DNA of 64,000 bases from Paraclostridium dentum (GCF_012922555.1 NZ_WIPK01000010.1:1-64000); one strand, 5' to 3'; positions 42,038 to 49,969 are shown, counted from the first letter of the stretch. Translations and numbers: made by a program. The notes: generated by a model not told the origin, from the sequence alone.

Positions 42038-42547
42038 TTATAATTTAATTACAAATTGATTATAAAATTTACCGTTTCTTTCTGTAGACCTAAAGAGAAT
42101 TCCATTGTTAGCTCTTATAACTTTCTCAGAACGTATATTACTAGATTCACAATTTAATATAGCTTTCTCAATACCAATTTGTTTTGCAAAAGGTAAAGCT
42201 AACTCTAATATTTTAGTACCATACCCATTACCTCGATACTTTTGAGAAATATCGTATCCAATATGCCCATCAAAAGGTATTTCTTTATGTCTAATTCTGA
42301 TTACTCCTAATAATGTATTATTTTCAGCTACTAACCAAAAAGTAGAGCATGGAACATAACCTTCTGGTAAATCAATTCCTTGTGCATTATTATTTAATTT
42401 TTCTACGTATTGGTCGAAGTTATCTAATGCTTTTATATATATATTAAAATACTCTAGATCACCACTCGTTTTATAGTCATTTATATTTTCTAAAAAACTT
42501 TCTTTATAGATAATGCTCGGTGATTTTAATTCTATATTTTCAAACAT
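42038..42547 (-). CDS. GNAT family N-acetyltransferase
   Basis: 169 residues behind AGAGGTG. RimJ/RimL-like: LLGVIRIRHKEIPFDGHIGY, DISQKYRGNGYGTKILELAL (CoA loop), KAILNCESSNIRSEKVIRAN. Substrate unknown. Single-gene unit between copies 12 and 13. Confidence 0.88.
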   Translation of the reverse strand: MFENIELKSPSIIYKESFLENINDYKTSGDLEYFNIYIKALDNFDQYVEKLNNNAQGIDLPEGYVPCSTFWLVAENNTLLGVIRIRHKEIPFDGHIGYDISQKYRGNGYGTKILELALPFAKQIGIEKAILNCESSNIRSEKVIRANNGILFRSTERNGKFYNQFVIKL

Positions 42548-42609
42548 ATATTCACCTCTTTTAAAAATATTTATTTAATTTAATAATGGTTTTTAATTTT
42601 GAAAATTTC

Positions 42610-42720
42610 AACTAGTTTCTAAAAACTTGTTTAAAGATCAGTAGTAAAAAAAGTCATTAGAATCCAAATAAATAGATTTTAAGGCTTGTTAAACGAATTT
42701 AGATCTCAGTTCCTAATTTA
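42610..42720 (+). repeat. Directional palindromic element, copy 13 (partly decayed)
   Basis: Left TTTCTAAAAACTTGTTTAAA and CAGTAGTAAAA; core 42650-42686 with inverted loop (AGAATCCAAATAAATAGATT); right arm altered. Lies upstream of a GNAT gene. Confidence 0.7.
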
Positions 42721-42815
42721 TCGATTTTATCTCATTTTAAAATTAAAGGGTATAATCTATGTTATGATATTAATAATTTTTTTAACAAAATTATTAGAGT
42801 TAAACTTAGGAGGTT

Positions 42816-42902
42816 TTGTATATATCTAAAGTTTTTAGAAACATACTTTTATTTTTAATAGGTTTAGTAGAAATGCATGCTCTTTATGAAAAGTATAGAT
42901 AG
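42816..42902 (+). CDS. Possible 28-residue membrane peptide
   Basis: From TTG at 42816: short hydrophobic peptide (SKVFRNILLFLIGLVEMHAL, then YEKYR). AGGAGG (42808-42813) is only 2 nt from TTG, but 8 nt from an in-frame ATA. Weakly supported. The remaining sequence to 43090 (promoter region of the next gene) shows nothing else. Confidence 0.3.
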   Translation: MYISKVFRNILLFLIGLVEMHALYEKYR

Positions 42903-43090
42903 AAAATAGTACTTATTGTTTTCTAAAAAACTATTTTAAGAATAACAAAGTTAATGCTATTAGAATCTTATAATTACACACTTTGAGAGGTGTCAAAAGC
43001 TTTTTACATACTAAAAATAGGTAATATCAAAGACGTTTGATAGCTAAAATTAATTTAAGGTTATAGGATAATGGTACAGGAGGTAATTAG

Positions 43091-43669
43091 ATGGAGATTG
43101 GAAAACAAATAAAGAAATATAGAACAGATAGAAAGCTTTCACAAGAGGCATTAGCTGAGAGGATATTTGTATCTCGCCAAACTATTTCAAATTGGGAGAA
43201 TGATAAAAATTATCCAGATATGAAAAGCTTATTGTTATTAAGTTCTCTTTTTAATGTATCTCTTGATATATTAGTTAAAGGAGACCTTGAAGAAATGAAA
43301 AAGGAAATAAAAAAAGAAGAGATTTCTAAATTTGAAAAGGATGGTAAGATTTTTACTATACTTCTTATAGCAGATATTATATTAGGTGTTCCACTTATGA
43401 AGATTTTGGGGAAAAATATGGGATTTTTAATATTTATTTTAATATGGTTAGTATCAATGTATTATGCGAGTAAAGTTGAGAGACATAAAAAGAATAATGA
43501 TGTAAAAACCTACAAAGAGTTAAACGCATTTTTAGAGGGAAGAACGCTAGAGGGTAATGAGAAATATATTGAGTATGGTAAAAGACCGTATCAGCAATGG
43601 GCAATGGCATTAGGTGTTGGATTAATTACTGCAATTGTAGCTTTTATTATGGCCATTATATTATTTTAA
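43091..43669 (+). CDS. XRE family regulator with membrane domain
   Basis: 192 residues behind CAGGAGG. N-terminal HTH_3 (LSQEALAERIFVSRQTISNW, then ENDKNYPDMKSLLLLSSLFN), a charged linker, two membrane segments at 88-120 and one at the C-terminus (MALGVGLITAIVAFIMAIIL). This is the common membrane-bound XRE regulator of Firmicutes, acting at the membrane on unknown promoters. Confidence 0.88.
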   Translation: MEIGKQIKKYRTDRKLSQEALAERIFVSRQTISNWENDKNYPDMKSLLLLSSLFNVSLDILVKGDLEEMKKEIKKEEISKFEKDGKIFTILLIADIILGVPLMKILGKNMGFLIFILIWLVSMYYASKVERHKKNNDVKTYKELNAFLEGRTLEGNEKYIEYGKRPYQQWAMALGVGLITAIVAFIMAIILF

Positions 43670-43683
43670 AATATCATAATTTA

Positions 43684-43722
43684 AAAGGATTATAAAATTT
43701 GAGAAAGATTTTATAATCCTTA
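43684..43722 (+). terminator. Intrinsic terminator
   Basis: AAAGGATTATAAAATTT and AGATTTTATAATCCTT arms, AT-rich on both sides. Confidence 0.8.
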
Positions 43723-43784
43723 TTTTATGTAAAAATAAAGTTGTATTTATAATTGAATTACAAAACGTAAATGAAGTATCTAAT

Positions 43785-44003
43785 TTATTTCTTTTTTTCA
43801 AAAATAATTTGATAGCAATATGGAGCTGCTACACCTGGAGCTGAAAATCCTGTATTTTCATTTGCAGGAATGACAATTTGCTTTAATCTCCATCCATTTT
43901 TAGATTCATCATGAATAATAGACTTACATGCTTCAAAAGTATCTCCAGATTTAACTTTAAAACCTTTCTTTAATGGCACTTCTATAAATTTATACTCATA
44001 CAT
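43785..44003 (-). CDS. DUF4177 family protein
   Basis: 72 residues behind AAGGGAG. MYEYKFIEVPLKKGFKVKSG, then SKNGWRLKQIV and CYQIIFEKK: DUF4177 pattern (Tyr-Glu-Tyr-Lys start, G-W-x-L core). Small soluble protein of unknown role. Its promoter carries operator site 3, the same palindrome that controls the XRE/membrane pairs, so it is probably part of that regulon although no regulator is next to it. Confidence 0.8.
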   Translation of the reverse strand: MYEYKFIEVPLKKGFKVKSGDTFEACKSIIHDESKNGWRLKQIVIPANENTGFSAPGVAAPYCYQIIFEKKK

Positions 44004-44025
44004 ACAAAAATCTCCCTTAATTAAT

Positions 44026-44062
44026 GTGACTTATTTATATCTATATATTACATATATATCAC
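44026..44062. promoter_or_regulatory. Long operator palindrome, site 3
   Basis: GTGACTTATTTATAT … ACATATATATCAC, 37 bp, 23 nt upstream of the DUF4177 gene. One arm deviates (GTGACTTAT for GTGATATAT). Confidence 0.7.
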
Positions 44063-44100
44063 ATTGGTTTTTATAGTATGACTAAAATTTAAAGTAAATA

Positions 44101-44185
44101 ACTAATCCTTAAAAACTTGTTTAAAGAGTTGGATTCTAAGGGCATTAACTTATAACTATTACCTAAACGACTTGTTAGGCATTAA
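44101..44185 (+). repeat. Directional palindromic element, copy 14 (internal deletion)
   Basis: ACTAATCCTTAAAAACTTGT TTAAAGAG joins directly to TTGGATTCTAAGGGCATT: the ACTAGT block and the left hairpin arm are missing. The right flank (TTAACTTATAACTATTACC, TAAACGACTTGTTAGG) is kept. Confidence 0.75.
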
Positions 44186-44319
44186 AATTAGTTAGATTTA
44201 TTACTTAAGTTACCGTTTAGACCGAAGAAATGACTATTCAGTCAATATACATTGAAATATATGGAAAAAAATGTATGATGAGATGAGTAATTATGTGATA
44301 AATAAGGGCGAAATTAAAA

Positions 44320-44847
44320 ATGAGTTTTAAAAAAAGAGCAAGCAAAGTACTAGCATTAACATTAATAGGAGTTTCAGTAGCTACACCAATATTAAACACT
44401 GTTTTAGCTGTGGAAAAAAGTAATGACACAGTAGCAATTGATTCTGAATATGTAGCTATAGATAGTGAAACTATGGATAATATAATAATTGAAACTGCAC
44501 AACAAATAATGGATGAAGCACATCAAATAGATGGATCTGTAAGAGAAAAGAGAACCGTTGGATTTGCTATATCTATAGCTAAAAAGCTAGGTAAAAAAAT
44601 GGGTAAAAAATATATAACAACTAAGTTACCAAGGCAAATATATAAAGCTATGGTAAGAGCTGTTCCTAAAGTTGCTTCTAAGGTTTCAGAGGGGCAATTT
44701 GTAACTTTCTTCAATACATATATATTAATGGGTCCTTTAGATGGTGTAAAAGATTCAGTTAGTAATTATTTAGATAATTATATGCCTAAGTGGATGGCTG
44801 ATAGTGCTGGATATGCGGCACAAGGAGTAATTTGGGCTATTATTTAA
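44320..44847 (+). CDS. Secreted cationic precursor, bacteriocin-like
   Basis: 175 residues. Signal peptide (residues 1-30, cleavage near TVLA), acidic propeptide (31-74), dibasic site REKR (75-78), then a basic helix (IAKKLGKKMGKKYITTKLPR) and a C-terminal hydrophobic part ending WMADSAGYAAQGVIWAII. No Cys. The arrangement (leader, acidic pro-region, REKR, cationic helix) resembles secreted antimicrobial peptides activated by proteolysis. A 59-residue two-helix protein encoded 22 nt downstream is a candidate immunity protein. Ribosome site weak. Function inferred. Confidence 0.65.
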   Translation: MSFKKRASKVLALTLIGVSVATPILNTVLAVEKSNDTVAIDSEYVAIDSETMDNIIIETAQQIMDEAHQIDGSVREKRTVGFAISIAKKLGKKMGKKYITTKLPRQIYKAMVRAVPKVASKVSEGQFVTFFNTYILMGPLDGVKDSVSNYLDNYMPKWMADSAGYAAQGVIWAII

Positions 44848-44869
44848 TTAAATGTAAGGATGGGTATTT

Positions 44870-45049
44870 ATGAAAATAGGTAAAATTAAAACAACTTTAA
44901 TTTATTTAGCTATAGTTATAATAGTTAAAAATTTAGTTGAAAATATAGTTAGAAATATGTTTTTGGCGAATATATTAATATTTTTAATATCTCTAATATT
45001 AATAATTGGAATAAACAGTATTGTTGATGTTTTGAGAAATAGAAAATAA
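44870..45049 (+). CDS. 59-residue membrane protein, candidate immunity protein
   Basis: ATG behind AAGGATGGG. Basic N-terminus MKIGKIKT, two hydrophobic segments (TLIYLAIVIIV and NILIFLISLILIIGI), basic C-terminus VLRNRK. Directly after the secreted cationic precursor on the same strand, as immunity genes usually are. Followed by element copy 15. Confidence 0.65.
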   Translation: MKIGKIKTTLIYLAIVIIVKNLVENIVRNMFLANILIFLISLILIIGINSIVDVLRNRK

Positions 45050-45056
45050 TTTTTAT

Positions 45057-45180
45057 AAAAAAACTAAAAACACATTTAAAGGTATCTAGTAATAATGCCC
45101 TTAAAATCCATTTATTTAGATTTTAAGGACATTAACGTTGTTCTAAATACATAACTAGTCCTTAAAGTGAAATTTTAAGA
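45057..45180 (+). repeat. Directional palindromic element, copy 15
   Basis: Core 45095-45132 (ATGCCCTTAAAATCCA… GATTTTAAGGACAT); left AACTAAAAACACATTTAAAG and GTATCTAGTAA; right TTAACGTTGTTCTAAATACA, TAACTAGTCC, GTGAAATTTTAAG. Between converging genes. Confidence 0.85.
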
Positions 45181-45184
45181 TTTA

Positions 45185-45388
45185 TTAAAGTTCAAAAATG
45201 AATAGACTCTCAATTGGGGTATCTAATTCCCTAGATATTCTCACAGCTAGTTCAAGTGAAGGATTATATTTAGCATTTTCTAAACGGGCTATGGTTTCTC
45301 TTCTAACATTAACTTTAATAGCTAACTCTTCCTGTGTTAGTTCTTTTAATTGTCGATATTTTTTTAAATTACTTATATAATTTGTCAT
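45185..45388 (-). CDS. Small XRE family regulator
   Basis: 67 residues. [23 protein letters not shown], then [20 protein letters not shown]; close paralog of the regulator at 21124. Follows the DUF3796 gene by 8 nt on the same strand. Should act at the palindrome 45781-45817. Confidence 0.9.
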   Translation of the reverse strand: MTNYISNLKKYRQLKELTQEELAIKVNVRRETIARLENAKYNPSLELAVRISRELDTPIESLFIFEL

Positions 45389-45396
45389 AATATTTT

Positions 45397-45762
45397 TTAG
45401 TCCTCTAAATCAAATTTGTAAGTTAAATATGCCCATAAATTTACAGATATTGCAAAAGTAAGTGATAGTATAATTAATTGAATTTTATAAAGTAATTCAA
45501 AGTCTAAAGAAAATTGACCAATAAAAAGACTTAATAAAAATGCTATTGAAAAACATATCCTAAAAGAAATTGAACCTGCTTTATATCTATCTGCAATTAA
45601 TCGTTCATCTTCAGTTGATCCTAGTTTAAACCACCAAAAATAAGCAAAACAACCAAAGAAAGCAAAATTTAAAAAGAATATAGGGTCATTATTTAACCCT
45701 GAAAATCCTAAAAAACCTAGAAATCCTAGGAAATATGAATGTTTGTGTATTGTTTTTTTCAT
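45397..45762 (-). CDS. DUF3796 family membrane protein
   Basis: 121 residues behind AGGGGA. Four membrane segments, central WWFKLGSTEDERLIADRYKA, end SVNLWAYLTYKFDLED. Paralog of the gene at 20756, with the same two-gene order and operator. Here the pair is bounded by element copies 15 and 16, so it is one cassette-like unit. Confidence 0.8.
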   Translation of the reverse strand: MKKTIHKHSYFLGFLGFLGFSGLNNDPIFFLNFAFFGCFAYFWWFKLGSTEDERLIADRYKAGSISFRICFSIAFLLSLFIGQFSLDFELLYKIQLIILSLTFAISVNLWAYLTYKFDLED

Positions 45763-45780
45763 AATAAATCCCCTCTAAAT

Positions 45781-45817
45781 GTGATATATTTATATCTTTA
45801 TAGTACAAATATATCAC
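45781..45817. promoter_or_regulatory. Long operator palindrome, site 4
   Basis: GTGATATATTTATAT … ACAAATATATCAC, 37 bp, 18 nt upstream of the DUF3796 gene. Confidence 0.8.
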
Positions 45818-45865
45818 ATTTGATTTTGAATTGATACCTAAAATGTAAAATAAATTAGTTTATAA

Positions 45866-45978
45866 CAATTTCTAAAATTGGTTAAAGATTTGTAGTAAAA
45901 ATGCCCTTAGAATCCATTAATTTAGATTCTAAGGGCATTGACCTTATCTTAAGATAACTATAAGTGAAATTTTAAGAC
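45866..45978 (+). repeat. Directional palindromic element, copy 16
   Basis: Core 45901-45938 (ATGCCCTTAGAATCCA… TAGATTCTAAGGGCAT); left TTTCTAAAATTGGTTAAAGA; right shortened: TTGACCTTATCTTAAGATAA, AAGTGAAATTTTAAG. Confidence 0.85.
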
Positions 45979-46057
45979 TTGTTATTTTAATATAAAAAAC
46001 TGCACATAAAATCATATGTTTTATTGAACAGTTTTTTTATTTATCACTACTTTTTAA

Positions 46058-46522
46058 TTAAATATTTTTTATCATTATTAAACATATATTTATTTCATCC
46101 CAAAGTTCTTTTATTTCTTCCAATGGGTAAAAACCAACATTTTTATAGAACTTTCTTGTATCTGCATAGTACTTATTTGGATTTGATGGTCCTAGTGTTT
46201 TAACTTGAAGAAATTTAGTACCTATGTTGGCTAATGTATTATTTGCAACATCAACTAATGATTTTCCTACATGCTTACCTTGATATTCTTTTAATACTCC
46301 TATAACATATATTTCTGATGTGTACTCATTATTATGCTTTATACTTATAAATCCAATAGGTTTTTCTACGTCATAAGCTACATAAAATTTAGTATCTTTT
46401 ACACCTTCTACATATTCAACTATAGACTCTTCAATATCAAACCACTCAGGAAGTTTTCTTAATATGCAATCAGCAACATTAGACTTAACCTCAATATCAT
46501 GTATTTCTATAATCTTAAACAT
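46058..46522 (-). CDS. GNAT family N-acetyltransferase
   Basis: 154 residues from 46522 behind TAGGGGG. CoA loop VLKEYQGKHVGKSLVDVANN and PIGFISIKHNNEYTSEIYVI. C-terminal YYADTRKFYKNVGFYPLEEI is typical. Substrate unknown. Confidence 0.87.
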   Translation of the reverse strand: MFKIIEIHDIEVKSNVADCILRKLPEWFDIEESIVEYVEGVKDTKFYVAYDVEKPIGFISIKHNNEYTSEIYVIGVLKEYQGKHVGKSLVDVANNTLANIGTKFLQVKTLGPSNPNKYYADTRKFYKNVGFYPLEEIKELWDEINICLIMIKNI

Positions 46523-46772
46523 AATTATCCCCCTAGCATTTTTACAATTCATCTTGAAACATTTTCTAATTAAATCATATCAGAACTTTTAATTTAAGTG
46601 TGATCACAATAATAGATACTTTTGTGATCATTGCTAAGAAATTTTAAGACTATCTATTTATATTAGTACAGCTAATTTAAATAAATTTTTTAATAGTATG
46701 AGAGTTTTACTAGTTTTTTTATTTTATATAACTTACTATTAAATTTATATAAAGTATTTAGGGGTCAGTTAA

Positions 46773-47282
46773 ATGGAAATAAGTAGAAAAAACAATAGCT
46801 ATAAGGTAACGAGTATTTTATTGATAATATATTTGTTTATACTAACCTTTTTAATAGTATTTAAAATGGGTGTAGCAGTTTCGGGGGAAAGAAGTATTAA
46901 CTTAGTACCTTATGGAAGTTCTGTAATAGTAAATGGCAAGCTTTATACCAGAGAGTTAATAGAGAACGTAATTGCATTTATACCTTTAGGTTGTTATATA
47001 GGTATGTTAAAGTGGGATTGGAGTTTTACAAAAAAGATACTTCCTATATTTGGAGTAAGTTTGTTATTTGAAATAACACAATTTATATTTGGCTTAGGAG
47101 CATCTGATATAACAGATTTAATTAATAACACGCTAGGTGGAGCTATAGGGATTTTAATTTACTTTATACTTATTAAAATATTTAAATCAGATTTGAAACT
47201 GAATAAAGTTATTAATATATTAGCATCTTTAGCAACTATATGTCTTGTATTACTGTTAACGATTTTGATTATAAGCAACTAA
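46773..47282 (+). CDS. VanZ-like family protein, copy 1
   Basis: 169 residues. Four membrane segments; NLVPYGSS, ENVIAFIPLGCYIGML and GLGASDITDLINNTLGGAIG are VanZ signatures (D-I-x-D-x-x-x-N). VanZ-like proteins contribute to teicoplanin resistance or lipid-linked functions in Firmicutes. It shares about 500 nt of nearly identical DNA, plus its upstream region, with copy 2 at 50817, a recent duplication. The stop codon lies in the AACTAATC start of element 17. Confidence 0.9.
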   Translation: MEISRKNNSYKVTSILLIIYLFILTFLIVFKMGVAVSGERSINLVPYGSSVIVNGKLYTRELIENVIAFIPLGCYIGMLKWDWSFTKKILPIFGVSLLFEITQFIFGLGASDITDLINNTLGGAIGILIYFILIKIFKSDLKLNKVINILASLATICLVLLLTILIISN

Positions 47283-47390
47283 TCCTTAAAAAACTTGTTT
47301 AAAGAGTACTAGTAAAAATGACCTTAGAATCCATTTATTTGGACTCTAAGGTCATTAACTTTATATCAAGTACATAAGAAATTTTAAGAT
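47280..47390 (+). repeat. Directional palindromic element, copy 17
   Basis: AACTAATCCTTAAAAAACTT, GTTTAAAGAGTACTAGTAAA; core 47318-47355: ATGACCTTAGAATCCA with TGGACTCTAAGGTCAT (paired GACC/GGTC). Right TTAACTTTATATCAAGTACA, GAAATTTTAAG. Between converging genes. Confidence 0.9.
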
Positions 47391-47496
47391 TTGTTGTTTT
47401 AATATAAAAAACTGTACCTGAATCGGTGTTTTTTATTTATTGTACAGTTTGGCTCGTGATTTAAATATTTTCATCAAATCATATGCTTTTTAAATA

Positions 47497-47821
47497 CTAA
47501 ATTTTTGATATTCCTTCTAAAATTTGAGCTATAATTTTATCGGTGCTCAAACTACCATCTACAACTAAATCTGAGTTAGGCTTTATTATTTTTATATGCT
47601 CTGAATAAGAAACTCTAGCCTCTGATAGATAGCAATTCATATCATTTTTTAGTAAGTCGGATGGCTAGGCATATATCTTAATATATGCCTAGCCATTGTA
47701 ATATCTAAGGGTGTATCTATAAAAACTGTGAAGTCAATTTCTTGCTTAATTCATTTATAGTTGTAGTTTTACCACCACCTGATACAGCTGAAATTGCAAT
47801 TACAACTGGGCTTTTCTTCAT
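47497..47821 (-). pseudogene. Broken P-loop kinase-like gene
   Basis: From 47821 a good start reads MKKSPVVIAISAVSGGGKTT, a Walker A of the uridine-kinase-like type, then TINELSKKLTSQFL and a stop. In another frame FIDTPLDITMARHILRYM follows, and finally SEARVSYSEHIKIIKPNSDL to a stop at 47497. The centre of the gene is missing, with a mirror-image sequence at the junction. Originally a small NTP-binding kinase; now inactive. Confidence 0.7.
47661..47696. repeat. Perfect inverted repeat at a deletion junction
   Basis: ATGGCTAGGCATATAT (47661-47676) and ATATATGCCTAGCCAT (47681-47696) with a 4-nt loop, inside the broken kinase gene. One arm carries the natural MARHI codons, the other is a mirror copy. 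Confidence 0.8.
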
Positions 47822-47897
47822 AAAGTCCCCCATTTTTAATAATATGTCCATATGTGACCATTAAAACAGATATTTTTGTAAGCGTTCTTGAAAAATA

Positions 47898-48022
47898 TTA
47901 TTCCTTAAAACTTGTTTAAAGGTTAGTGGTAAAAAGGCCCTTAAAATCCATTTGTTTGTATTCTAAGGGCATTAACTCTATCTGAAATATGGAACTAATA
48001 CATAAACGGAAATTTAGAGATT
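47898..48022 (+). repeat. Directional palindromic element, copy 18
   Basis: Left TTCCTTAAAACTTGTTTAAA and GGTTAGTGGTAAAA; core 47935-47972 (AGGCCCTTAAAATCC … ATTCTAAGGGCATT, one arm changed); right TAACTCTATCTGAAATATGG, CATAAACGGAAATTTAG. In a divergent gap. Confidence 0.8.
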
Positions 48023-48099
48023 AGTTTATAGTTAAGAATTCTATTTTAGTATTTACAACGTTAAACAAAATTAAATCTTTATTTCTTTCTTAAAATTTA

Positions 48100-48159
48100 T
48101 TGACAAAAAACAGATTCACTGTTATTGTTTCCATAGAAACAATATTATTTCCATGGAAA
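48100..48159 (+). promoter_or_regulatory. Promoter with MarR-type operators
   Basis: TTGACA at 48100-48105, 17 nt, then TATTGT at 48123. The palindrome ATTGTTTCCATAGAAACAAT (48124-48143) covers the -10 and TTTCCATGGAAA (48148-48159) follows. Both are suited to autorepression by the MarR protein encoded next. Confidence 0.75.
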
Positions 48160-48170
48160 GGAAGTTAAGT

Positions 48171-48617
48171 ATGGATTCAAAAATCTTAAAAAAGTTTCAA
48201 CAAATATATGAAAAGCAAGATGTACTTAGTAAACTAATAAATGATGATCTCTATTCAAAGATAGGTTATTCCGAACTGCATTGTTTAGTTACTATACATG
48301 ATTTAAATGAACCAAATTTAACGGAACTAAGTAATCACATGAATATGACATTAGGTGCAATTAGCAAGATAGTAAAAAAACTTCAGCAAAAAAAACTAAT
48401 TGAAGTTATCCAAAAAGAAAATAATAAAAAAGAAAAATATTTAGTATTAAATCAAGAAGGAGTTCTCATTTACAAAGAACATGAAATCGCACATAAAAAG
48501 TGGGAAGAACGTGACAACACATTTTTAATGACAATAAAAGAGAGCGATAAAAAAATAATCAGCACATTTTTAGATTCTTTTAATGAGTACCTTGATCAAC
48601 TAATTAAGGAGTGTTAA
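48171..48617 (+). CDS. MarR family transcriptional regulator
   Basis: 148 residues from 48171, chosen for AAAGGAAG upstream. Winged helix: LTELSNHMNMTLGAISKIVK, KLQQKKLIEVIQKENNKKEK with wing. Overlap of promoter and palindromes suggests autoregulation. Followed 2 nt later by a cyclase-family gene, its probable target. Confidence 0.88.
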   Translation: MDSKILKKFQQIYEKQDVLSKLINDDLYSKIGYSELHCLVTIHDLNEPNLTELSNHMNMTLGAISKIVKKLQQKKLIEVIQKENNKKEKYLVLNQEGVLIYKEHEIAHKKWEERDNTFLMTIKESDKKIISTFLDSFNEYLDQLIKEC

Positions 48618-48619
48618 AA

Positions 48620-49189
48620 ATGATAATAGATATAACAACAAGAGTAAGTAATGAAAAAAAAGAAAAATGGCTAAGTGAAAGTACACAACCATTTGTATTA
48701 AGTGGACATATTGGAACCCATTTAGACACCTATGAAAAGACTGAAATCCCAATGAACTATTTCAGAAGTAAAGGTGTATACATTGATGTAAGAGACATTG
48801 CGGAAAAAAGAGAAATTGAGATTGAAGATATTGAAAAATATATTATACCAAAAGAAGCGTTTGTAATATTCCATACTGGAAGAACTGACAATTATGAATA
48901 CGGAAGCTCTGAATATTTTAAAAATCATCCACAACTTTCCGATAAACTTATAGAGTATTTAGCAAAACAAAAAATTCATTTTATTGGAATTGATTGCTCT
49001 GGGATTAGACGTGGTAAAGAGCACGAACCGGCAGACATTTTATGTGAACATAATGGAATTTATGTTATCGAGAACTTATGTAACTTATCAAGTATAACAT
49101 CATCTGAATTTGATGTTTATACAATGTGGTTAGAAGATGATAAGATGACAGGTCTTCCATGTCGAGTAATTGTCGAAATTAAACACTAA
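48620..49189 (+). CDS. Cyclase family protein (kynurenine formamidase-like)
   Basis: 189 residues from 48620 behind AAGGAG. Metal-binding motif HIGTHLDTYE (the H-x-G-T-H-x-D motif of the cyclase/KynB fold) and FHTGRTD, GIDCSGIRRGKEHEPAD, with His and Glu near the end. It hydrolyses an amide or lactone-like small substrate. Operon with MarR; the unit is bounded by element copies 18 and 19. Confidence 0.88.
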   Translation: MIIDITTRVSNEKKEKWLSESTQPFVLSGHIGTHLDTYEKTEIPMNYFRSKGVYIDVRDIAEKREIEIEDIEKYIIPKEAFVIFHTGRTDNYEYGSSEYFKNHPQLSDKLIEYLAKQKIHFIGIDCSGIRRGKEHEPADILCEHNGIYVIENLCNLSSITSSEFDVYTMWLEDDKMTGLPCRVIVEIKH

Positions 49190-49227
49190 GAATATGATCT
49201 ATATAATAAAAAATAAAGTTAATATAT

Positions 49228-49356
49228 ATCTAGATCTTAAAAACATATTTAAGGATGTCTAGTAAAAATGCTATTAGAATCCATTTATTTGGATTCTCAG
49301 GGTATTAACTTTATCTCAAATAGATAACTAGTCTTTAAAGTGAAAAATTAAGACTA
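49228..49356 (+). repeat. Directional palindromic element, copy 19
   Basis: Left TCTTAAAAACATATTTAAGG and TGTCTAGTAAAA; core 49268-49305 (ATGCTATTAGAATCCA with TGGATTCTCAGGGTAT); right TTAACTTTATCTCAAATAGA, TAACTAGTC, AGTGAAAAATTAAG. Confidence 0.85.
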
Positions 49357-49421
49357 ATAGTAATAATTAGTATTTAGCCGTCTTGATTTTGCTATAATAT
49401 TGATTAAAAAGGAGATAGAAA

Positions 49422-49604
49422 ATGAAACAATTCGAATATAAATTTATACAGATATATGGTAAAGATGGTATTACTAAAAAATCAGCAAGTAAAAATAGAA
49501 TAGAAGCACTAGAAGAACTTTTCAATCCCTTGGGTAAAGAAGGTTGGGAATTAGTCCACATACATTGGTTGGAAGGTTTAGCTGTTTTTAAAAGAGGAGT
49601 TTAA
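49422..49604 (+). CDS. DUF4177 family protein
   Basis: 60 residues behind AAAGGAG. FEYKFIQIYGKDGITKKSAS, then GKEGWELVHIHWLEGLAVFK: the conserved E-Y-K start and G-W-E-L core of DUF4177. Unknown role. Only gene between element copies 19 and 20, a minimal one-gene unit. Confidence 0.75.
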   Translation: MKQFEYKFIQIYGKDGITKKSASKNRIEALEELFNPLGKEGWELVHIHWLEGLAVFKRGV

Positions 49605-49732
49605 ACTAATCTTTAAAAGCATATTTAAAGATAGCTAGTAAAAAAGCCCTTAGAATTCACTTATTTGGATTCTAAGGGCTTTAACTTTATTCCAAATATG
49701 TAACTTAGTCCCTAAACGAAAATTTAGCTACT
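49605..49732 (+). repeat. Directional palindromic element, copy 20
   Basis: AACTAATCTTTAAAAGCATA, TTTAAAGATAGCTAGTAAAA; core 49643-49682 (AAAGCCCTTAGAATTC… GGATTCTAAGGGCTTT); right TAACTTTATTCCAAATATGT, CTTAGTCCCTAAACGAAAAT. Starts immediately after the stop codon of the preceding gene. Confidence 0.9.
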
Positions 49733-49743
49733 AGTTACTCTAA

Positions 49744-49956
49744 TTAGCTCTCATCATCTCTATACTCAAGGATGTCACCAGGTTGACAACTTAAGACTTT
49801 ACAAATTTCATTTAATGTAGAAAATCTTATTGCTTTTGCCTTACCTGTTTTAAGTATAGATAAATTAGCATTAGTTATCTCAACTTTCTCTGCTAAATCT
49901 TTGAGTGACATCTTTCTCTTTGCCATCATTACATCTAAATTTATTATAATTGACAT
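49744..49956 (-). CDS. XRE family regulator (YozG-like)
   Basis: 70 residues behind GGGAGAGGTGA. MSLKDLAEKVEITNANLSIL is the HTH; RFSTLNEICKVLSCQPGDIL and EYRDDE end the protein as in YozG/DUF2975-associated regulators. Encoded 13 nt after the DUF2975 gene. Confidence 0.9.
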   Translation of the reverse strand: MSIIINLDVMMAKRKMSLKDLAEKVEITNANLSILKTGKAKAIRFSTLNEICKVLSCQPGDILEYRDDES

Positions 49957-49969
49957 TAGTCACCTCTCC

